This document shows, in pieces, positions 25,329 through 37,829 of a DNA stretch of 64,000 bases (the stretch's first letter is position 1; every line of letters starts with the position of its first letter). The DNA is taken from assembly GCA_963708155.1 (NCBI GenBank), contig OY970183.1, positions 2,852,001-2,916,000 of the forward strand, read 5' to 3'. The DNA comes from Methylovirgula sp963708155. GTDB lineage: Bacteria; Pseudomonadota; Alphaproteobacteria; Rhizobiales; Beijerinckiaceae. The notes beneath the pieces were generated by a model. The model searched no databases and was not told the DNA's origin. It worked only from the letters and a program-made list of their open reading frames with translations. A program made the position numbers and the translations under genes.

Positions 25329-26537
25329 ATGACCCTTCTCGCCAAAGGCCAATTGGCCCGGACCGGGCCGCCGCTGAGTCGCGGCCTGCCACTCGTGGCC
25401 CTGTGGACACTTGCCGGCATCTATGCCGCTTTGGCGCTTGCCCTTTGTCTTCTGCCTGCCGCTGGCGGAATGCGCAATGCCGCCGGCTCGGTCGTGGGGA
25501 ATGATTTCCTAACATTCTACGCCGCCTCGATCCTCGTCCACGCGGGCAAGGCCATCGCGGTTTTCGATCAGTCGCGCTTTTTTGCGCTTCAACAGTCCAT
25601 TTCCGGGCTTGCCCAGCACTTCCCCTGGGCCTATCCGCCGGTTTTCCTGCTCTTTGTGGCGCCTTTATCGCGCCTGCCCTATCTGATCGCGCTGGCGGTC
25701 TGGGTTGGCGCGGGCGCGCTTTGCTTCGGGCTCCTCGTCCGCCGTCTCTCCGGCCTCGCCTTGCCTCTTGTCCTGATCGCGCCACCGCTGATCCAGAACG
25801 CCGCGGACGGGCAGAACGGCGCCTTGACCGCGGCGTTGATCGCCGGCGGCCTTCTGGCGCTCTCCGATCGCCGCGCGCTGCTCGCGGGGTTTCTTTTCGG
25901 TCTGTTGGTCTACAAGCCGCAAGTCTTAATTCTGGCGCCGGTCTGCCTGCTGGCGGCGCGGGAGTATCGCGCTCTGCTGATGCTGGTTGCTACGGCGGCC
26001 GCGCTGACGCTGCTCAGCTTCGCCTGTTTCGGCGCAGACATCTGGTGGAAATTTCTGGCGCATCTGCCGGGCCACGCGGCCGCGATCCTCGGCAATCCGG
26101 TCCAGAGCAATCGCGTGCCGACCGTCTTTGCCGCCGTCTACAAGCTGACGCTGAATCATAAAGCGGCGGAAATCGCCCAGATGATGGCCACGCTCGGCGC
26201 TTTCGCACTGGTCTTCTGGGTCTGGCGGCGCGCGCAAGGCCTTTTCGCCCGCGCCCTCGCGTTCTGCGTCGCGATGCCTTTGGCGACACCGATCATGCTC
26301 GAATATGATCTCGCGATCTGGACCCTGCCGATGGTGATGCTGGCGGCGCATCTGTGGCGTCGGGGCGGCGACTGGCGAGATTGGGCAGCGCTGGCGCTGC
26401 TCGCCTTCCTGCCCTCAATCATCTGGATCACGGCGAGCGCCGGCCTCGATCTCTGGGCCTTCGTGATCCTCGCCTTCGTGCCTTATGTGGTCTTCGCCGC
26501 CCGCCGCGCAGATGGCGCGCTGCCGCAGGCCGCCTGA
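25329..26537 (+). CDS. Glycosyltransferase family 87 (DUF2029) membrane protein
   Basis: A 402-residue polytopic membrane protein with about ten hydrophobic segments. Family features: NDFLTFYAASILVHAGKA with the early aspartate motif, FPWAYPPVFLLFVAPLSRLP, and GQNGALTAALIAGGLLAL plus GLLVYKPQVLILAPV. These match polyprenol-phosphate-dependent mannosyltransferase-like proteins of family GT87. It would act at the inner membrane from the periplasmic side on an unknown glycan or lipid. It lies between convergent glmS and glmU on the opposite strand; it ends 3 bases from glmU. Confidence 0.8.
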   Translation: MTLLAKGQLARTGPPLSRGLPLVALWTLAGIYAALALALCLLPAAGGMRNAAGSVVGNDFLTFYAASILVHAGKAIAVFDQSRFFALQQSISGLAQHFPWAYPPVFLLFVAPLSRLPYLIALAVWVGAGALCFGLLVRRLSGLALPLVLIAPPLIQNAADGQNGALTAALIAGGLLALSDRRALLAGFLFGLLVYKPQVLILAPVCLLAAREYRALLMLVATAAALTLLSFACFGADIWWKFLAHLPGHAAAILGNPVQSNRVPTVFAAVYKLTLNHKAAEIAQMMATLGAFALVFWVWRRAQGLFARALAFCVAMPLATPIMLEYDLAIWTLPMVMLAAHLWRRGGDWRDWAALALLAFLPSIIWITASAGLDLWAFVILAFVPYVVFAARRADGALPQAA

Positions 26538-26540
26538 GCG

Positions 26541-27896
26541 CTATTTTTTGTGCTTGTCGCGGAAAGCTTTCGCCCAGCCGGGCTTTTCGACCTGGCGGCT
26601 GCGCGCGAGCGCCAAAGCGTCATCCTCAACATTCTCGGTGATGACGGAGCCAGTTGCGATATAGGCGCCGTTGCCGACCTTCACCGGGGCGACAAGCGCC
26701 GAATTGACGCCGACGAAGACGCCTTCTCCAATCTCCGTGCGGAATTTGGCGAAGCCGTCGTAATTGCAGGTGATGACTCCCGCGCCGACATTGGTCTTCG
26801 CGCCGATCGCGGCATCGCCGATGTAAGCGAGGTGATTGGCCTTGACGCCCGCGCCGAGCACTGAAGCCTTCACCTCGACGAAATTGCCGATATGGACATC
26901 CTCCGCGAGCACCGTGCCGGGCCGCAGCCGTGCAAACGGGCCGATGATGCTGCGCGGGCCGATCTCCGCACCGGTGAGATGCGAAAAGGCGCGGATCGTC
27001 ACGCCGTCGCCGACCTTCACGCCGGGTCCAAAAAACACATCCGGCTCAACCAGCACGTCGCGGCCGAATGTTGTGTCGTAGGAAAGCTGCACGCGGCCAG
27101 GGTCGACGAAAGTAACGCCGCCGCGCATCGCATGGGACTTCAGCCGATCCTGCAACACCGCCTCGGCGACCGCGAGTTGCTGGCGGTCATTGATGCCGAG
27201 CACTTCCTCTTCCGGCGCGTCGATCGCGACCGCGCTCAGACCCTCGCGCCGCGCCGCAGCGACAATATCGGTCAGATAAAATTCGCCCTGCGCATTGGCG
27301 GCATCAATCGACTCAAGCAGCGGCAATGCCGTAGCGCCGCCGATCGCCATCAAACCGGCATTGCAGAAGACGATCTCCCCTTCGTCGTCGCGCAGATCGC
27401 GGTCCTCGCGGATCGCCACCAGCGTATCGCCATCCTGGATCAGCCGGCCGTAGCCGCGCGGATTGGTGGCGAGAAAGCCAAGCGCCGCGACGGCGCGGCC
27501 CGGCGCCAAAAGTCCCGTGCGCAGCCGCGCGAAGGTTTCCGGTTGCACCAGCGGCGTGTCGCCAAAAGCAACGAGAATGTCGTCATAGCCCTCGGCAATC
27601 GCGGCTTTGGCTGCGAGCACGGCATGGGCGGTGCCGAGCGCCGGCGATTGGACAAAGACATCGATCTCGGGCGCAACGCTCTTGGCTTCTTTGACCACGG
27701 CGTCGTGGCCTTGTCCGACGACGAGCGCCACCCGCTCCGCCCCGGCCGCGCTGACCGAAGCCAGTACATGCGCGAGCAGCGAACGGCCCGCGAGCTCGTG
27801 CAGAACCTTGGGCCGATCCGAGCGCATGCGCTTGCTCTGGCCAGCCGCGAGGACGATGGCGAGACAGGTGCGTTTTTGCGGGTCTTTGGAAATCAT
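26541..27896 (-). CDS. glmU: Bifunctional GlmU: GlcN-1-P acetyltransferase / GlcNAc-1-P uridyltransferase
   Basis: Catalyses the last two steps to UDP-GlcNAc. The N-terminal uridyltransferase (about residues 12-235) shows LAAGQSKRMRSDRPKVLHELAG and the QSPALGTAHAV loop; the C-terminal left-handed beta-helix (about residues 260-450) shows hexapeptide repeats (GPRSIIGPFARLRPG, GVKANHLAYIGDAAIG) and the acetyl-CoA site NCNYDG variant ITCNYDGFAK. The ATG at 27894-27896 (MISKDPQKRTCLAIVLAAG) is chosen; the upstream in-frame extension to 28025 is not family-like. Confidence 0.97.
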   Translation of the reverse strand: MISKDPQKRTCLAIVLAAGQSKRMRSDRPKVLHELAGRSLLAHVLASVSAAGAERVALVVGQGHDAVVKEAKSVAPEIDVFVQSPALGTAHAVLAAKAAIAEGYDDILVAFGDTPLVQPETFARLRTGLLAPGRAVAALGFLATNPRGYGRLIQDGDTLVAIREDRDLRDDEGEIVFCNAGLMAIGGATALPLLESIDAANAQGEFYLTDIVAAARREGLSAVAIDAPEEEVLGINDRQQLAVAEAVLQDRLKSHAMRGGVTFVDPGRVQLSYDTTFGRDVLVEPDVFFGPGVKVGDGVTIRAFSHLTGAEIGPRSIIGPFARLRPGTVLAEDVHIGNFVEVKASVLGAGVKANHLAYIGDAAIGAKTNVGAGVITCNYDGFAKFRTEIGEGVFVGVNSALVAPVKVGNGAYIATGSVITENVEDDALALARSRQVEKPGWAKAFRDKHKK

Positions 27897-28032
27897 CTTT
27901 TGGTTATCCGCGGCCTCGGCAACAGGCCCGACTCGCCTGAAATCATCCGCGCTCAGCGCTATACACGAGAGTTCGGCGCCCTTCCAAATCAGCGCGATGA
28001 CCCGCCTACGCGACCAACCTGCCAAATAAATC

Positions 28033-28191
28033 CTAGCTCAATTCGCGCTCGCTTTTGAAGCATTCTAAATGCAGGCCGCAATCCTTGCAGTCATGCGCCG
28101 CGTTCATATAGTAGAGCGCAAAGCGCGGCAGGCTACAGACCTGCGTTTCTCCCTTCTCGGGCGACCCCTGAAATCGCTGAAAGTGGAACAT
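28033..28191 (-). CDS. Candidate 52-residue cysteine-rich small protein
   Basis: A minus-strand frame from ATG 28189-28191 to TAG at 28033-28035. Its C-terminal half contains HDCKDCGLHLEC, a C-x2-C-x5-C pattern, with another cysteine earlier (QVCSLP), suggestive of a small metal-binding knuckle. The first ATG lies 2 bases from the start of the divergent FTR1 gene, which is awkward for expression; an internal ATG at 28107 would give a 24-residue peptide (MNAAHDCKDCGLHLECFKSE). No convincing ribosome site. I do not recognise it, and it may be chance. Confidence 0.28.
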   Translation of the reverse strand: MFHFQRFQGSPEKGETQVCSLPRFALYYMNAAHDCKDCGLHLECFKSERELS

Positions 28192-28192
28192 T

Positions 28193-29026
28193 GTGATCGC
28201 TGCCCTCATCATCGTCTTTCGTGAAGTTGTTGAAGCCGGGCTTGTCGTCGGCGTCGTCCTCGCCGTGACCCAGACGGTGCCGCATCGGCTGCGCTATGTG
28301 CTGGGCGGCGTCGCGGCCGGTGTTCTCGGTGCCAGTATCGTCGCGCTGTTCACCGGCCTGATCGCCGAGGCGCTCGCCGGCACCGGGCAGGAAGTGCTCA
28401 ACGCCTCGGTGCTCTCGCTCGCCGTTGTCATGCTGACCTGGCACAATGTCTGGATGGCCAAGCATGGCCGCGAAATGACGCAGGAACTCAGCGCCTTCGG
28501 GAAGGAAGTCAGCGCCGGCGCGAAGTCGTTGTTCGCGCTCGCCATCGTCGTCGCCATCGCGGTGCTGCGCGAAGGCTCGGAAATCGTGCTGTTTCTCTAT
28601 GGCGTGCTGGCCAATGGCGGCACGACGGTCGCCAATATCTTCGTCGGCGGCGTGCTCGGGCTGCTGGGCGGCGTGGCCGTGGCCTATCTCACCTTCCGTG
28701 GCCTCATCACCATCCCGATGCGCTACCTCTTCCGGGTGACGACGGCGCTTATCTCCTTCATCGCCGCCGGCATGGCGGCCCAGGCGGTCGGCTTCCTCGA
28801 TCAGGGCGACATCGTTACTGCGCTTGACCGCACGGTCTGGGATACGTCCTGGCTGCTCCCCGATGATTCCTGGATCGGCCGCATCGCCCATACCCTGCTT
28901 GGCTATACCGACCAGCCGACGCAATTGCAGCTCATCGTTTACCTGGCGGTTCTGGCGACGATCTTCGTCCTGATGCGGATTTTTTCGCCCCGGCATCAGC
29001 CGGCAGCACGTCTGGCAACGAATTAA
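28193..29026 (+). CDS. FTR1/EfeU-family iron permease
   Basis: A 277-residue inner-membrane protein with about seven segments and two REXXE motifs, REVVE (residues 10-14) and REGSE (about residues 124-128), which bind iron during translocation in the FTR1/EfeU family. The start is GTG at 28193; the first segment begins at once (MIAALIIVFREVVEAG). No efeO, efeB, cupredoxin or ferroxidase gene is next to it, so it is an orphan permease. It may import Fe2+/Fe3+ with a partner elsewhere. The suf Fe-S operon lies 2 kb further on but is on the other strand. Confidence 0.9.
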   Translation: MIAALIIVFREVVEAGLVVGVVLAVTQTVPHRLRYVLGGVAAGVLGASIVALFTGLIAEALAGTGQEVLNASVLSLAVVMLTWHNVWMAKHGREMTQELSAFGKEVSAGAKSLFALAIVVAIAVLREGSEIVLFLYGVLANGGTTVANIFVGGVLGLLGGVAVAYLTFRGLITIPMRYLFRVTTALISFIAAGMAAQAVGFLDQGDIVTALDRTVWDTSWLLPDDSWIGRIAHTLLGYTDQPTQLQLIVYLAVLATIFVLMRIFSPRHQPAARLATN

Positions 29027-29292
29027 TCATTTTATTCCAGAGATTTGCGCCTCACGCTCCGGCGCGAGCTTGTAATCCGTTTGCATCCTGCCGATATCAG
29101 CGCTAAAGAGCGGTTCGGACCGACAAATTCGCCCAAGCTAGGGCGTGTCCGATTTCCCTTAAGGCGCCAGATTTGCCGCTCGGTCCATTCCGGGTGACCG
29201 GAAGGGCCTTGGAGCTTTAGCGCGCAACGTCCGTGTCGTAATTCGCAAATCGCGATCCGCAGCCGGTCACATGCGCTGTTTTCAGGACTGAT
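29027..29292. promoter_or_regulatory. Leader and promoter region of the RNA helicase gene
   Basis: A 266-base gene-free stretch before the helicase. It contains a perfect 6-bp hairpin with a GNRA tetraloop, TTCCGG-GTGA-CCGGAA at 29188-29203, about 90 bases before the ATG. Long structured leaders are common on cold-induced helicase genes, so this could be a leader element, but no known RNA family is recognised. No other feature seen. Confidence 0.3.
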
Positions 29293-30863
<1,571 letters not shown>

Positions 30864-30869
30864 AGAGTT

Positions 30870-31262
30870 CTAGCCGCCGTTGGCGCGGCGGGCTTCTTCG
30901 ATCTGAGCCTCGCTGGCAGGCGTGATGGCGACGGACTCGCCGCAGCCGCAGGCGCCCGTCTGGTTCGGGTTATTGAAGGTGAAACCCGAACCGATCTTGT
31001 CCGTCTGGAAATCCATCTGAGTGCCGAAGAGGAACATCAGCGCCTTAGGGTCGACGATGACCTTTACGCCCTTGTCTTCGATGACCTCGTCATAAGGGCC
31101 GATCGCCTCGGCATAATCCAGCGTATAGGACATGCCGGCGCAGCCGCCATTCTTGACCCCGACACGCAGCCCCGCAATCATCCGGTCGGCCATCAGCGCG
31201 CGGACGCGATCGGCTGCCGCCTGCGTCAAAGTCATGATCGGGAACTTGGCTTTCGCCATCAT
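30870..31262 (-). CDS. sufA: A-type iron-sulfur cluster carrier SufA/IscA
   Basis: A 130-residue HesB/IscA-fold carrier that takes nascent Fe-S clusters from SufBCD to apoproteins. The three conserved cysteines are in KNGGCAGMSY and TGACGCGES. The start is one of two adjacent ATGs (31262 or 31259) after GAGGAG. It is the last gene of the suf operon, 48 bases after sufT. Called SufA because of its operon; sequence alone cannot separate it from IscA or ErpA. Confidence 0.92.
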   Translation of the reverse strand: MMAKAKFPIMTLTQAAADRVRALMADRMIAGLRVGVKNGGCAGMSYTLDYAEAIGPYDEVIEDKGVKVIVDPKALMFLFGTQMDFQTDKIGSGFTFNNPNQTGACGCGESVAITPASEAQIEEARRANGG

Positions 31263-31310
31263 CCATCTCCTCGCGTGACCCTCATATAGGTACGCCGACG
31301 TCCATTCGCA

Positions 31311-31729
31311 TCAATAAAAGTCGAGCGCGATCCGCGCCTCGGTCGACATCCGGCTTTGATCCCACGGCGGATCGAAGACCATGTTGACCTCGACCGACGA
31401 CACGCCGCCCACTGCGCCGACCGCATTCTGGACCAATTCGACAATATCCCCGGCCACAGGGCAGCCGGGCGCCGTCAGCGTCATGTCGATCAGCACTTTA
31501 CGGCTGTCGTCGATGACGACGCAATAGATCAGCCCAAGCTCGTAGATGTCGCAGGGGATTTCCGGATCGAAGACGGTCTTCAGCGCGGCGATCGTCTCCT
31601 CGGTCAGCCGCGCGCGTTCGTCCTGCGTAACGGCGGGCGCGAAAAACCATTGCGGCGAATTGGGCGATGCCGCTTCGACGGCAGCAGGGGTCTCGCCCGC
31701 CGGCGTCGGCGTCGTCTCATGGTGATCAT
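31311..31729 (-). CDS. sufT: SUF system protein SufT (DUF59/MIP18 family), start frameshifted
   Basis: Fe-S maturation factor of the MIP18-like family. The conserved body reads LKTVFDPEIPCDIYELGLIY, then DMTLTAPGCPVAGDIVELVQ and NMVFDPPWDQSRMS, ending LDFY. The body frame reaches upstream to the sufS stop but has no ATG, GTG or TTG; the ATG at 31727-31729 is one base out of frame. Adding one G after it gives MDHHETTPTPAGETP and a continuous 139-residue protein, so a one-base deletion in the assembly is inferred. GAGG overlaps the sufS stop as ribosome site. Confidence 0.85.
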
Positions 31730-31733
31730 GTCC

Positions 31734-32972
31734 TCAGCCAAAGAGACCCTCCGCCCGCTGCAAAGCCTCGATGAGCTTATCGACTTCCTCGAACGTATTG
31801 TACATCGCGAACGAGGCGCGGCACGTCGAGGTCACGCCGAACCGCGCCAGCAAGGGCTGAGCACAATGCGTGCCGGCGCGGACCGCCACGCCCTCGCGAT
31901 CAATGATCGTCGCGACGTCATGCGGATGCGCGCCCTTGAGATTAAAGGCGAGGATGGCACCCTTGTCCTTGGCGCGGCCGAAGATGCGCACCGAATTGAG
32001 TTGCGACATGCGTTCATGTGCATATTGGCTGAGCGCCGTCTCATGGGCGTGAATCTTCGCCCGGCCGACCTCGCGCATATAATCGAGCGCCGCGCCGAGA
32101 CCCACGGCCTGGATGATCGGTGGCGTGCCGGCCTCGAAGCGATGCGGCGGATCGTTATAGGTCACGTTGTCCTTCGTGACCTCGTTGATCATTTCGCCGC
32201 CACCGAGGAAGGGCGGCAGCTTCTCCAGCCATTCCGCCTTGCCATAGAGCGCGCCGACCCCGGTCGGCCCGTAAAGCTTGTGGCCGGTGATCGCGTAGAA
32301 ATCGACATCGAGATCTTGCACATCGACGTCGAGATGCACGGCACCCTGCGCCCCATCGACCAGCACCGGGATGCCGCGCGCGTGGGCGATTTTCACGATC
32401 TCCTTGATCGGGGTCACCGTGCCCAGGACATTCGAGAGATGCGTGATGGCGACGATCTTGGTCTTCTCCGTCAGCGCGGCCTCGAAGGCTTCGAGCGAGA
32501 AGTTGCCTTCGTCATCGACATCGACCCATTTCAGCACCGCGCCTTTGCGCTCGCGCAGGAAATGCCAGGGCACGATATTGGCGTGGTGCTCCATGATCGA
32601 GAGGACGATCTCATCGCCCTCATTGATGAAGCGCTGGCCGAACGAGGACGCGACGAGATTGATCGCTTCCGTCGCTGACTTCGTAAAGATGATCTCGTCG
32701 ATGCTGCCGGCGTTGAGAAACGCCCGCACGCTTTCGCGCGCGGCCTCATAGGCCTCGGTCGCGGCATTGGCGAGATAATGCAGGCCGCGATGGACATTGG
32801 AATATTCGTTATAGGTCGCGTGGACCATGCGATCGACGACCTGCCGCGGCTTCTGCGCCGAGGCGGCATTGTCGAGATAAACCAGCGTCTTGCCGTAAGG
32901 CTTTAATGCCAGCGCGGGAAAATCCTCACGGATTTTGGCGACGTCGAGCGGCGCGGCGACATGCTCATTCAT
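31734..32972 (-). CDS. sufS: Cysteine desulfurase SufS
   Basis: PLP enzyme (group II desulfurase) that releases sulfur from cysteine for Fe-S assembly. 412 residues: YLDNAASAQKPRQVVDRM near the start, PLP lysine in AITGHKLYGPTGVGALYG, catalytic cysteine in TSTCRASFAMYNTFEE with the R-x-SF-x-x-YNT signature. The ATG at 32970-32972 overlaps the end of sufD by 8 bases, indicating coupling. The frame itself is intact, unlike its upstream neighbours. No SufE is visible in the window. Confidence 0.96.
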   Translation of the reverse strand: MNEHVAAPLDVAKIREDFPALALKPYGKTLVYLDNAASAQKPRQVVDRMVHATYNEYSNVHRGLHYLANAATEAYEAARESVRAFLNAGSIDEIIFTKSATEAINLVASSFGQRFINEGDEIVLSIMEHHANIVPWHFLRERKGAVLKWVDVDDEGNFSLEAFEAALTEKTKIVAITHLSNVLGTVTPIKEIVKIAHARGIPVLVDGAQGAVHLDVDVQDLDVDFYAITGHKLYGPTGVGALYGKAEWLEKLPPFLGGGEMINEVTKDNVTYNDPPHRFEAGTPPIIQAVGLGAALDYMREVGRAKIHAHETALSQYAHERMSQLNSVRIFGRAKDKGAILAFNLKGAHPHDVATIIDREGVAVRAGTHCAQPLLARFGVTSTCRASFAMYNTFEEVDKLIEALQRAEGLFG

Positions 32973-34297
32973 GCCTTCGCCCTCCCGCGAGCCACGCGGC
33001 GATCTCGGCGCGGTAGGCGACGACAAGATCTTCGTCGCCGATCGCGTCAGCAGGCTCGGCCGCGAAGGCTTCGAGCAACAGGGCTTCGGCCTCCTTCGCC
33101 GGCAGGCCGCGCGCTTCGAGATAGAAAAGCTGATCGGCATCAAGACCGCCGACGGTTGCCCCGTGGCCGCAAGCCACGTCGTCGGCGAAAATTTCCAGCT
33201 CAGGCTGGCTGTTCATGGTGGCGTCGTCGCTGAGCACCAGAGCCTTGGCGAGCATCCGCCCATCGGTCTTCTGGGCGATGCGATCGACGACGATCTTGCC
33301 CTGAAAGACACCTGTCGCCTCCTCGTCGAGGATGTACTGAAAGTTCTGTCGGCCCTCGCAGCCCGTCGCCGCATGGCGGACAAAGAGCGTCGTGTCGGCA
33401 TGTTCGCGCCCGCGCAGCAGCGACACGCCGCGCAACGCGGCCTTCGCGTCGGCCCCGTCGAAAAGCGTGTAAATTTGACGCCGCACGAGACCCGCACCGG
33501 TGATCAACGCGAAGCTGTCGAACGTCGCCTTCGCCCCGAGCTTCACGAGAAAGGTTTCGAGCCGCAGGCTGCCCGGTTCGGTGCCGGTGAGCGAGAGCGT
33601 ATGCGCCACATCGGCGCTATCGCCGACGTCGAGGATCAGCACATTATTGGTCTGGCCGGCGCGACCGCCCCGCCCCAGGCTCAATTCGTTGAAGCGGAAC
33701 GTCGCGCCCGCGCCGACGCGTACCAGCGAGCGCGAATAGCGCGCGGCCGGCTCCGGTGCGACGCTCGCATAGACGATATGGAGCGGCGCTTCGAGCTTCG
33801 TGCCCGGCGCGACGTCGATAACGAGACCGTCCTGCATCAGAGCCGCATTGAGCGAGATGATCGCGTCGTCGGCTTCCGCCCAGTTCGCGCCAAGGGCTCT
33901 CGATCAGCGCCGGTTCGCCCTTGGCAAGGGCGGCCGCAAGCGACGTGACCGTCACGCCCGCGGGCACCGGGCTCGAAAGCTCAGGTGAGAAGACGCCATC
34001 AACGAGAACGAGGTGGGGCGACGGCAAGCGCGCCGCCTCCACCGCGAGCTTCGCGATCTCCGGCGGGGTCGGAAGGGGCGCCAGCGGTAGCGCCTGGCGC
34101 ATGAGATTGCGCAGGTCAGTATAATGCCAGGCCTCAAGGCGCCGGTTGGGCAGACCCGCGCGTGCAAAAGCCTCAAAGGCATGGGCGCGCTGTTCGGCCA
34201 CCGCCGCACTGCCCGGCAGAGTCGCCTTGGCGGCTCTGAACGTCTCCGCCAGCGCGTTTTCCGCCGCTGTTGCCGTGGGGATGATCTGAATGCTCAT
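32965..34297 (-). CDS. sufD: Fe-S assembly scaffold SufD (one frame change)
   Basis: Partner of SufB in the SufBC2D scaffold complex. The N-terminal part has AFARAGLPNRRLEAWHYTDL; the C-terminal beta-helix part has IDVAPGTKLEAPLHIVYASV, LSLGRGGRAGQTNNVLIL and CGHGATVGGLDADQLFYLEA with the conserved cysteine/histidine pair. A surplus base in about 33894-33900 (GGG run) separates them; correction joins EPALIES to LGANWAEADDAIISLNAAL. About 443 residues when joined. Start ATG at 34295-34297; 3 bases separate it from sufC. Confidence 0.9.
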
Positions 34298-34300
34298 GGC

Positions 34301-35057
34301 CTATGCCACTTCCGCTTCGACGTAATCCTTGTAACCGCGCTTTTCGAGTTCGCGCGCCAGCTCCTTGCCGCCGCTCCGCACGATCCGGCCGCCCGCCATC
34401 ACATGCACCGTGTCGGGCACGATATATTCGAGCAGCCGCTGATAATGGGTGATGACGAGGAAGCTGCGCTCCTTTGTGCGCAACGCATTGACGCCATCGG
34501 CGACGACCCGCAGCGCATCGATGTCGAGGCCGGAATCGGTTTCGTCGAGAATGGCGAAGCGCGGCTCAAGCAACGCCATCTGCAAAATATCCATGCGCTT
34601 CTTCTCGCCGCCGGAGAAGCCGACATTGACCGCGCGCTTCAGCAGATCGGGCTTGATGTCGAGTTTCGCCGCCGCCGTGTTCACGCGCTTCATGAAATCC
34701 GGCGTCGACAGCTCCGGCTTCGCCGCGCTGGCTTGCGCTGGCGTTGAGCGTCGCCTTGAGGAAGGTCATCGTCGTGACGCCCGGAATCTCGACCGGATAT
34801 TGAAAGGCGAGGAACACGCCCTTGGCGGCGCGCTCGTCCGGCGACAAGTTCGAGGATGTTCTCGCCGTCGAGCAGCACCTCGCCGGACGTAACCTCATAG
34901 TCCGGCTTGCCGGCGATGACATAGGACAGCGTCGATTTGCCGGAGCCGTTCGGCCCCATGATCGCCGCGACCTCGCCATCCGCGACGTTGAGGTTGAAGT
35001 CCTTCAGGATTTCGCGGTCGCCGATCGACACGCTCAGGTTCTTCACTTCCAGCATAA
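34301..35057 (-). CDS. sufC: Fe-S assembly ATPase SufC (two frame changes)
   Basis: ABC-type ATPase of the SufBC2D complex. Three frames are needed: first MLEVKNLSVSIGDREILKDF with Walker A GPNGSGKSTLSYVIAGKPDY; then LSPDERAAKGVFLAFQYPVE; then FSGGEKKRMDILQMALLEPR, Walker B AILDETDSGLDIDAL and VITHYQRLL. Changes occur at about 34846-34850 (AA pair where one A fits) and within 34720-34745. About 251 residues when joined. All ATPase motifs are intact, so assembly errors are inferred. Start ATG at 35055-35057. Confidence 0.9.
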
Positions 35058-35087
35058 CTTTAATCCTTGTGGGCGAAGGCGCGGGCG

Positions 35088-36575
<1,488 letters not shown>

Positions 36576-36627
36576 TCCTCTCTCCTCACCTCGGCGGTTT
36601 CAAGGACCGCTGGTTCAGACTTCAATA

Positions 36628-37829
36628 TCATCTACGCGGCCGGGCTGTCACCCGCTTTGCCTTGAGCGTCTCGACGCGCCCTTTGCCGAAGCGATCTCGA
36701 AACCGCTCCACATCGTCCTCCTCGCTGATTCCAGCCGAGGCTGACCCGGATCGCGCCTTCCGCGAACGCAGGCGGCACGCCCATCGCCGTCGAGCACATG
36801 CGAGCGCTTGACCTTGCCGGACGAGCAGGCGGACCCTGACGAGACCGCGACGCCTTCGAGATCGAGCGCCATCAGCAAAACCTCGGCCTCCACGCCCGGC
36901 ACCGCGAAATTCGCGGTATTGGGCAAACGTGGCGCTCCCGCGCCGAAGATCACCGCCTCCGGCGCGATGCGCCGTAACCGCCCGCTCCAGCCGGTCGCGC
37001 CAGACCGCCGAGCCGGGCCAGTTCCGCCGTACTCGCCGCCGCCAAAGCCTCGGCCGCAGCCGCAAAGCCCGCGATCGCCGGCGACATTCTCGGTTCCGGC
37101 GCGAAGCCCGCGCTCCTGACCGCCGCCGCGAATCAGACCATTTACAATATGGATGGCGACTCGTTGCAAAACAAAGGGCCCCCGCCCCTTGCGGACCGCC
37201 AATTTTATGCGCCGAGAGCACCAGAACATCCGCGCTCAGGGCAGCAAAGTCGCAAGCCGACCTTGCCCGCCGCCTGGACGCGCGTCGCAGACCACGGCGC
37301 CGCCGGCGGCGTGGACCCGTCGCCGCCGCCTCGGCGACCGGCTGGATAACGCCGGTCTCGTTATTGGCCGCCTGAAGCGCCAGCATCACGCCGCCGGCCG
37401 GCGTGGCGGGCCAGCGCCGCGTCCAGAGCGCGCGAGATCGAGGACGCCGTCTGCCGTCAGCGGCAGCTTTCGACCGCCGTCGGCGGGAAATCGATGTCCC
37501 GCGAGAACGCAGGCATGTTCCCCGGCGCCGACCAAGAGCACCTCGAACGGCGCCTTGTCGCCGTCAAGCTCGAAGCTCCGGCGTCAGAGCGAGATTCGAG
37601 CGCCTCGGTGCCGCCCGAGGTGAAGACGACGTTCTTGGGCTGGCGCTCCGACGAAGCCGGCGAGAGCCTCGCGCGCCGTCTCGAGCCGCGCGCGCGCCGC
37701 GCGGCCTTCGCGCATGGACGGAGGAGGCATTGCCCGCCTCCGCCAAGGCCGCAAGCATGGCCTCGCGCGCCGCCGGGCCGCAGCGGCGTCGTCGCATTAT
37801 GATCGAGATAGGCGCGCGCGACGCTGCAC
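36628..37829 (-). CDS. Cysteine desulfurase, IscS/NifS group (many frame changes)
   Basis: A second desulfurase heading the suf operon, as usual in Rhizobiales. Pieces in order across frames: VARAYLDHNATTPLRP, EAGNASSVHARRPRG, NVVFTSGGTEAL, ALQAANNETGVIQPVAEAA, LVLSAHKIGGPQGAGAL (PLP lysine), LIRGGGQERGLRAGTENVAG, and the active-site loop VSSGSACSSGKVKRSHVL. At least five frame switches are needed in 1.2 kb. The catalytic motifs survive, which argues for assembly error, but a decayed gene is not excluded. The exact start is uncertain; 37829 (GTG) is approximate. Confidence 0.75.

Noticed and set aside
31356..32678. A 440-codon plus-strand frame across sufT and sufS
   Set aside because: Antisense to two identified suf genes, with no domain or signal.
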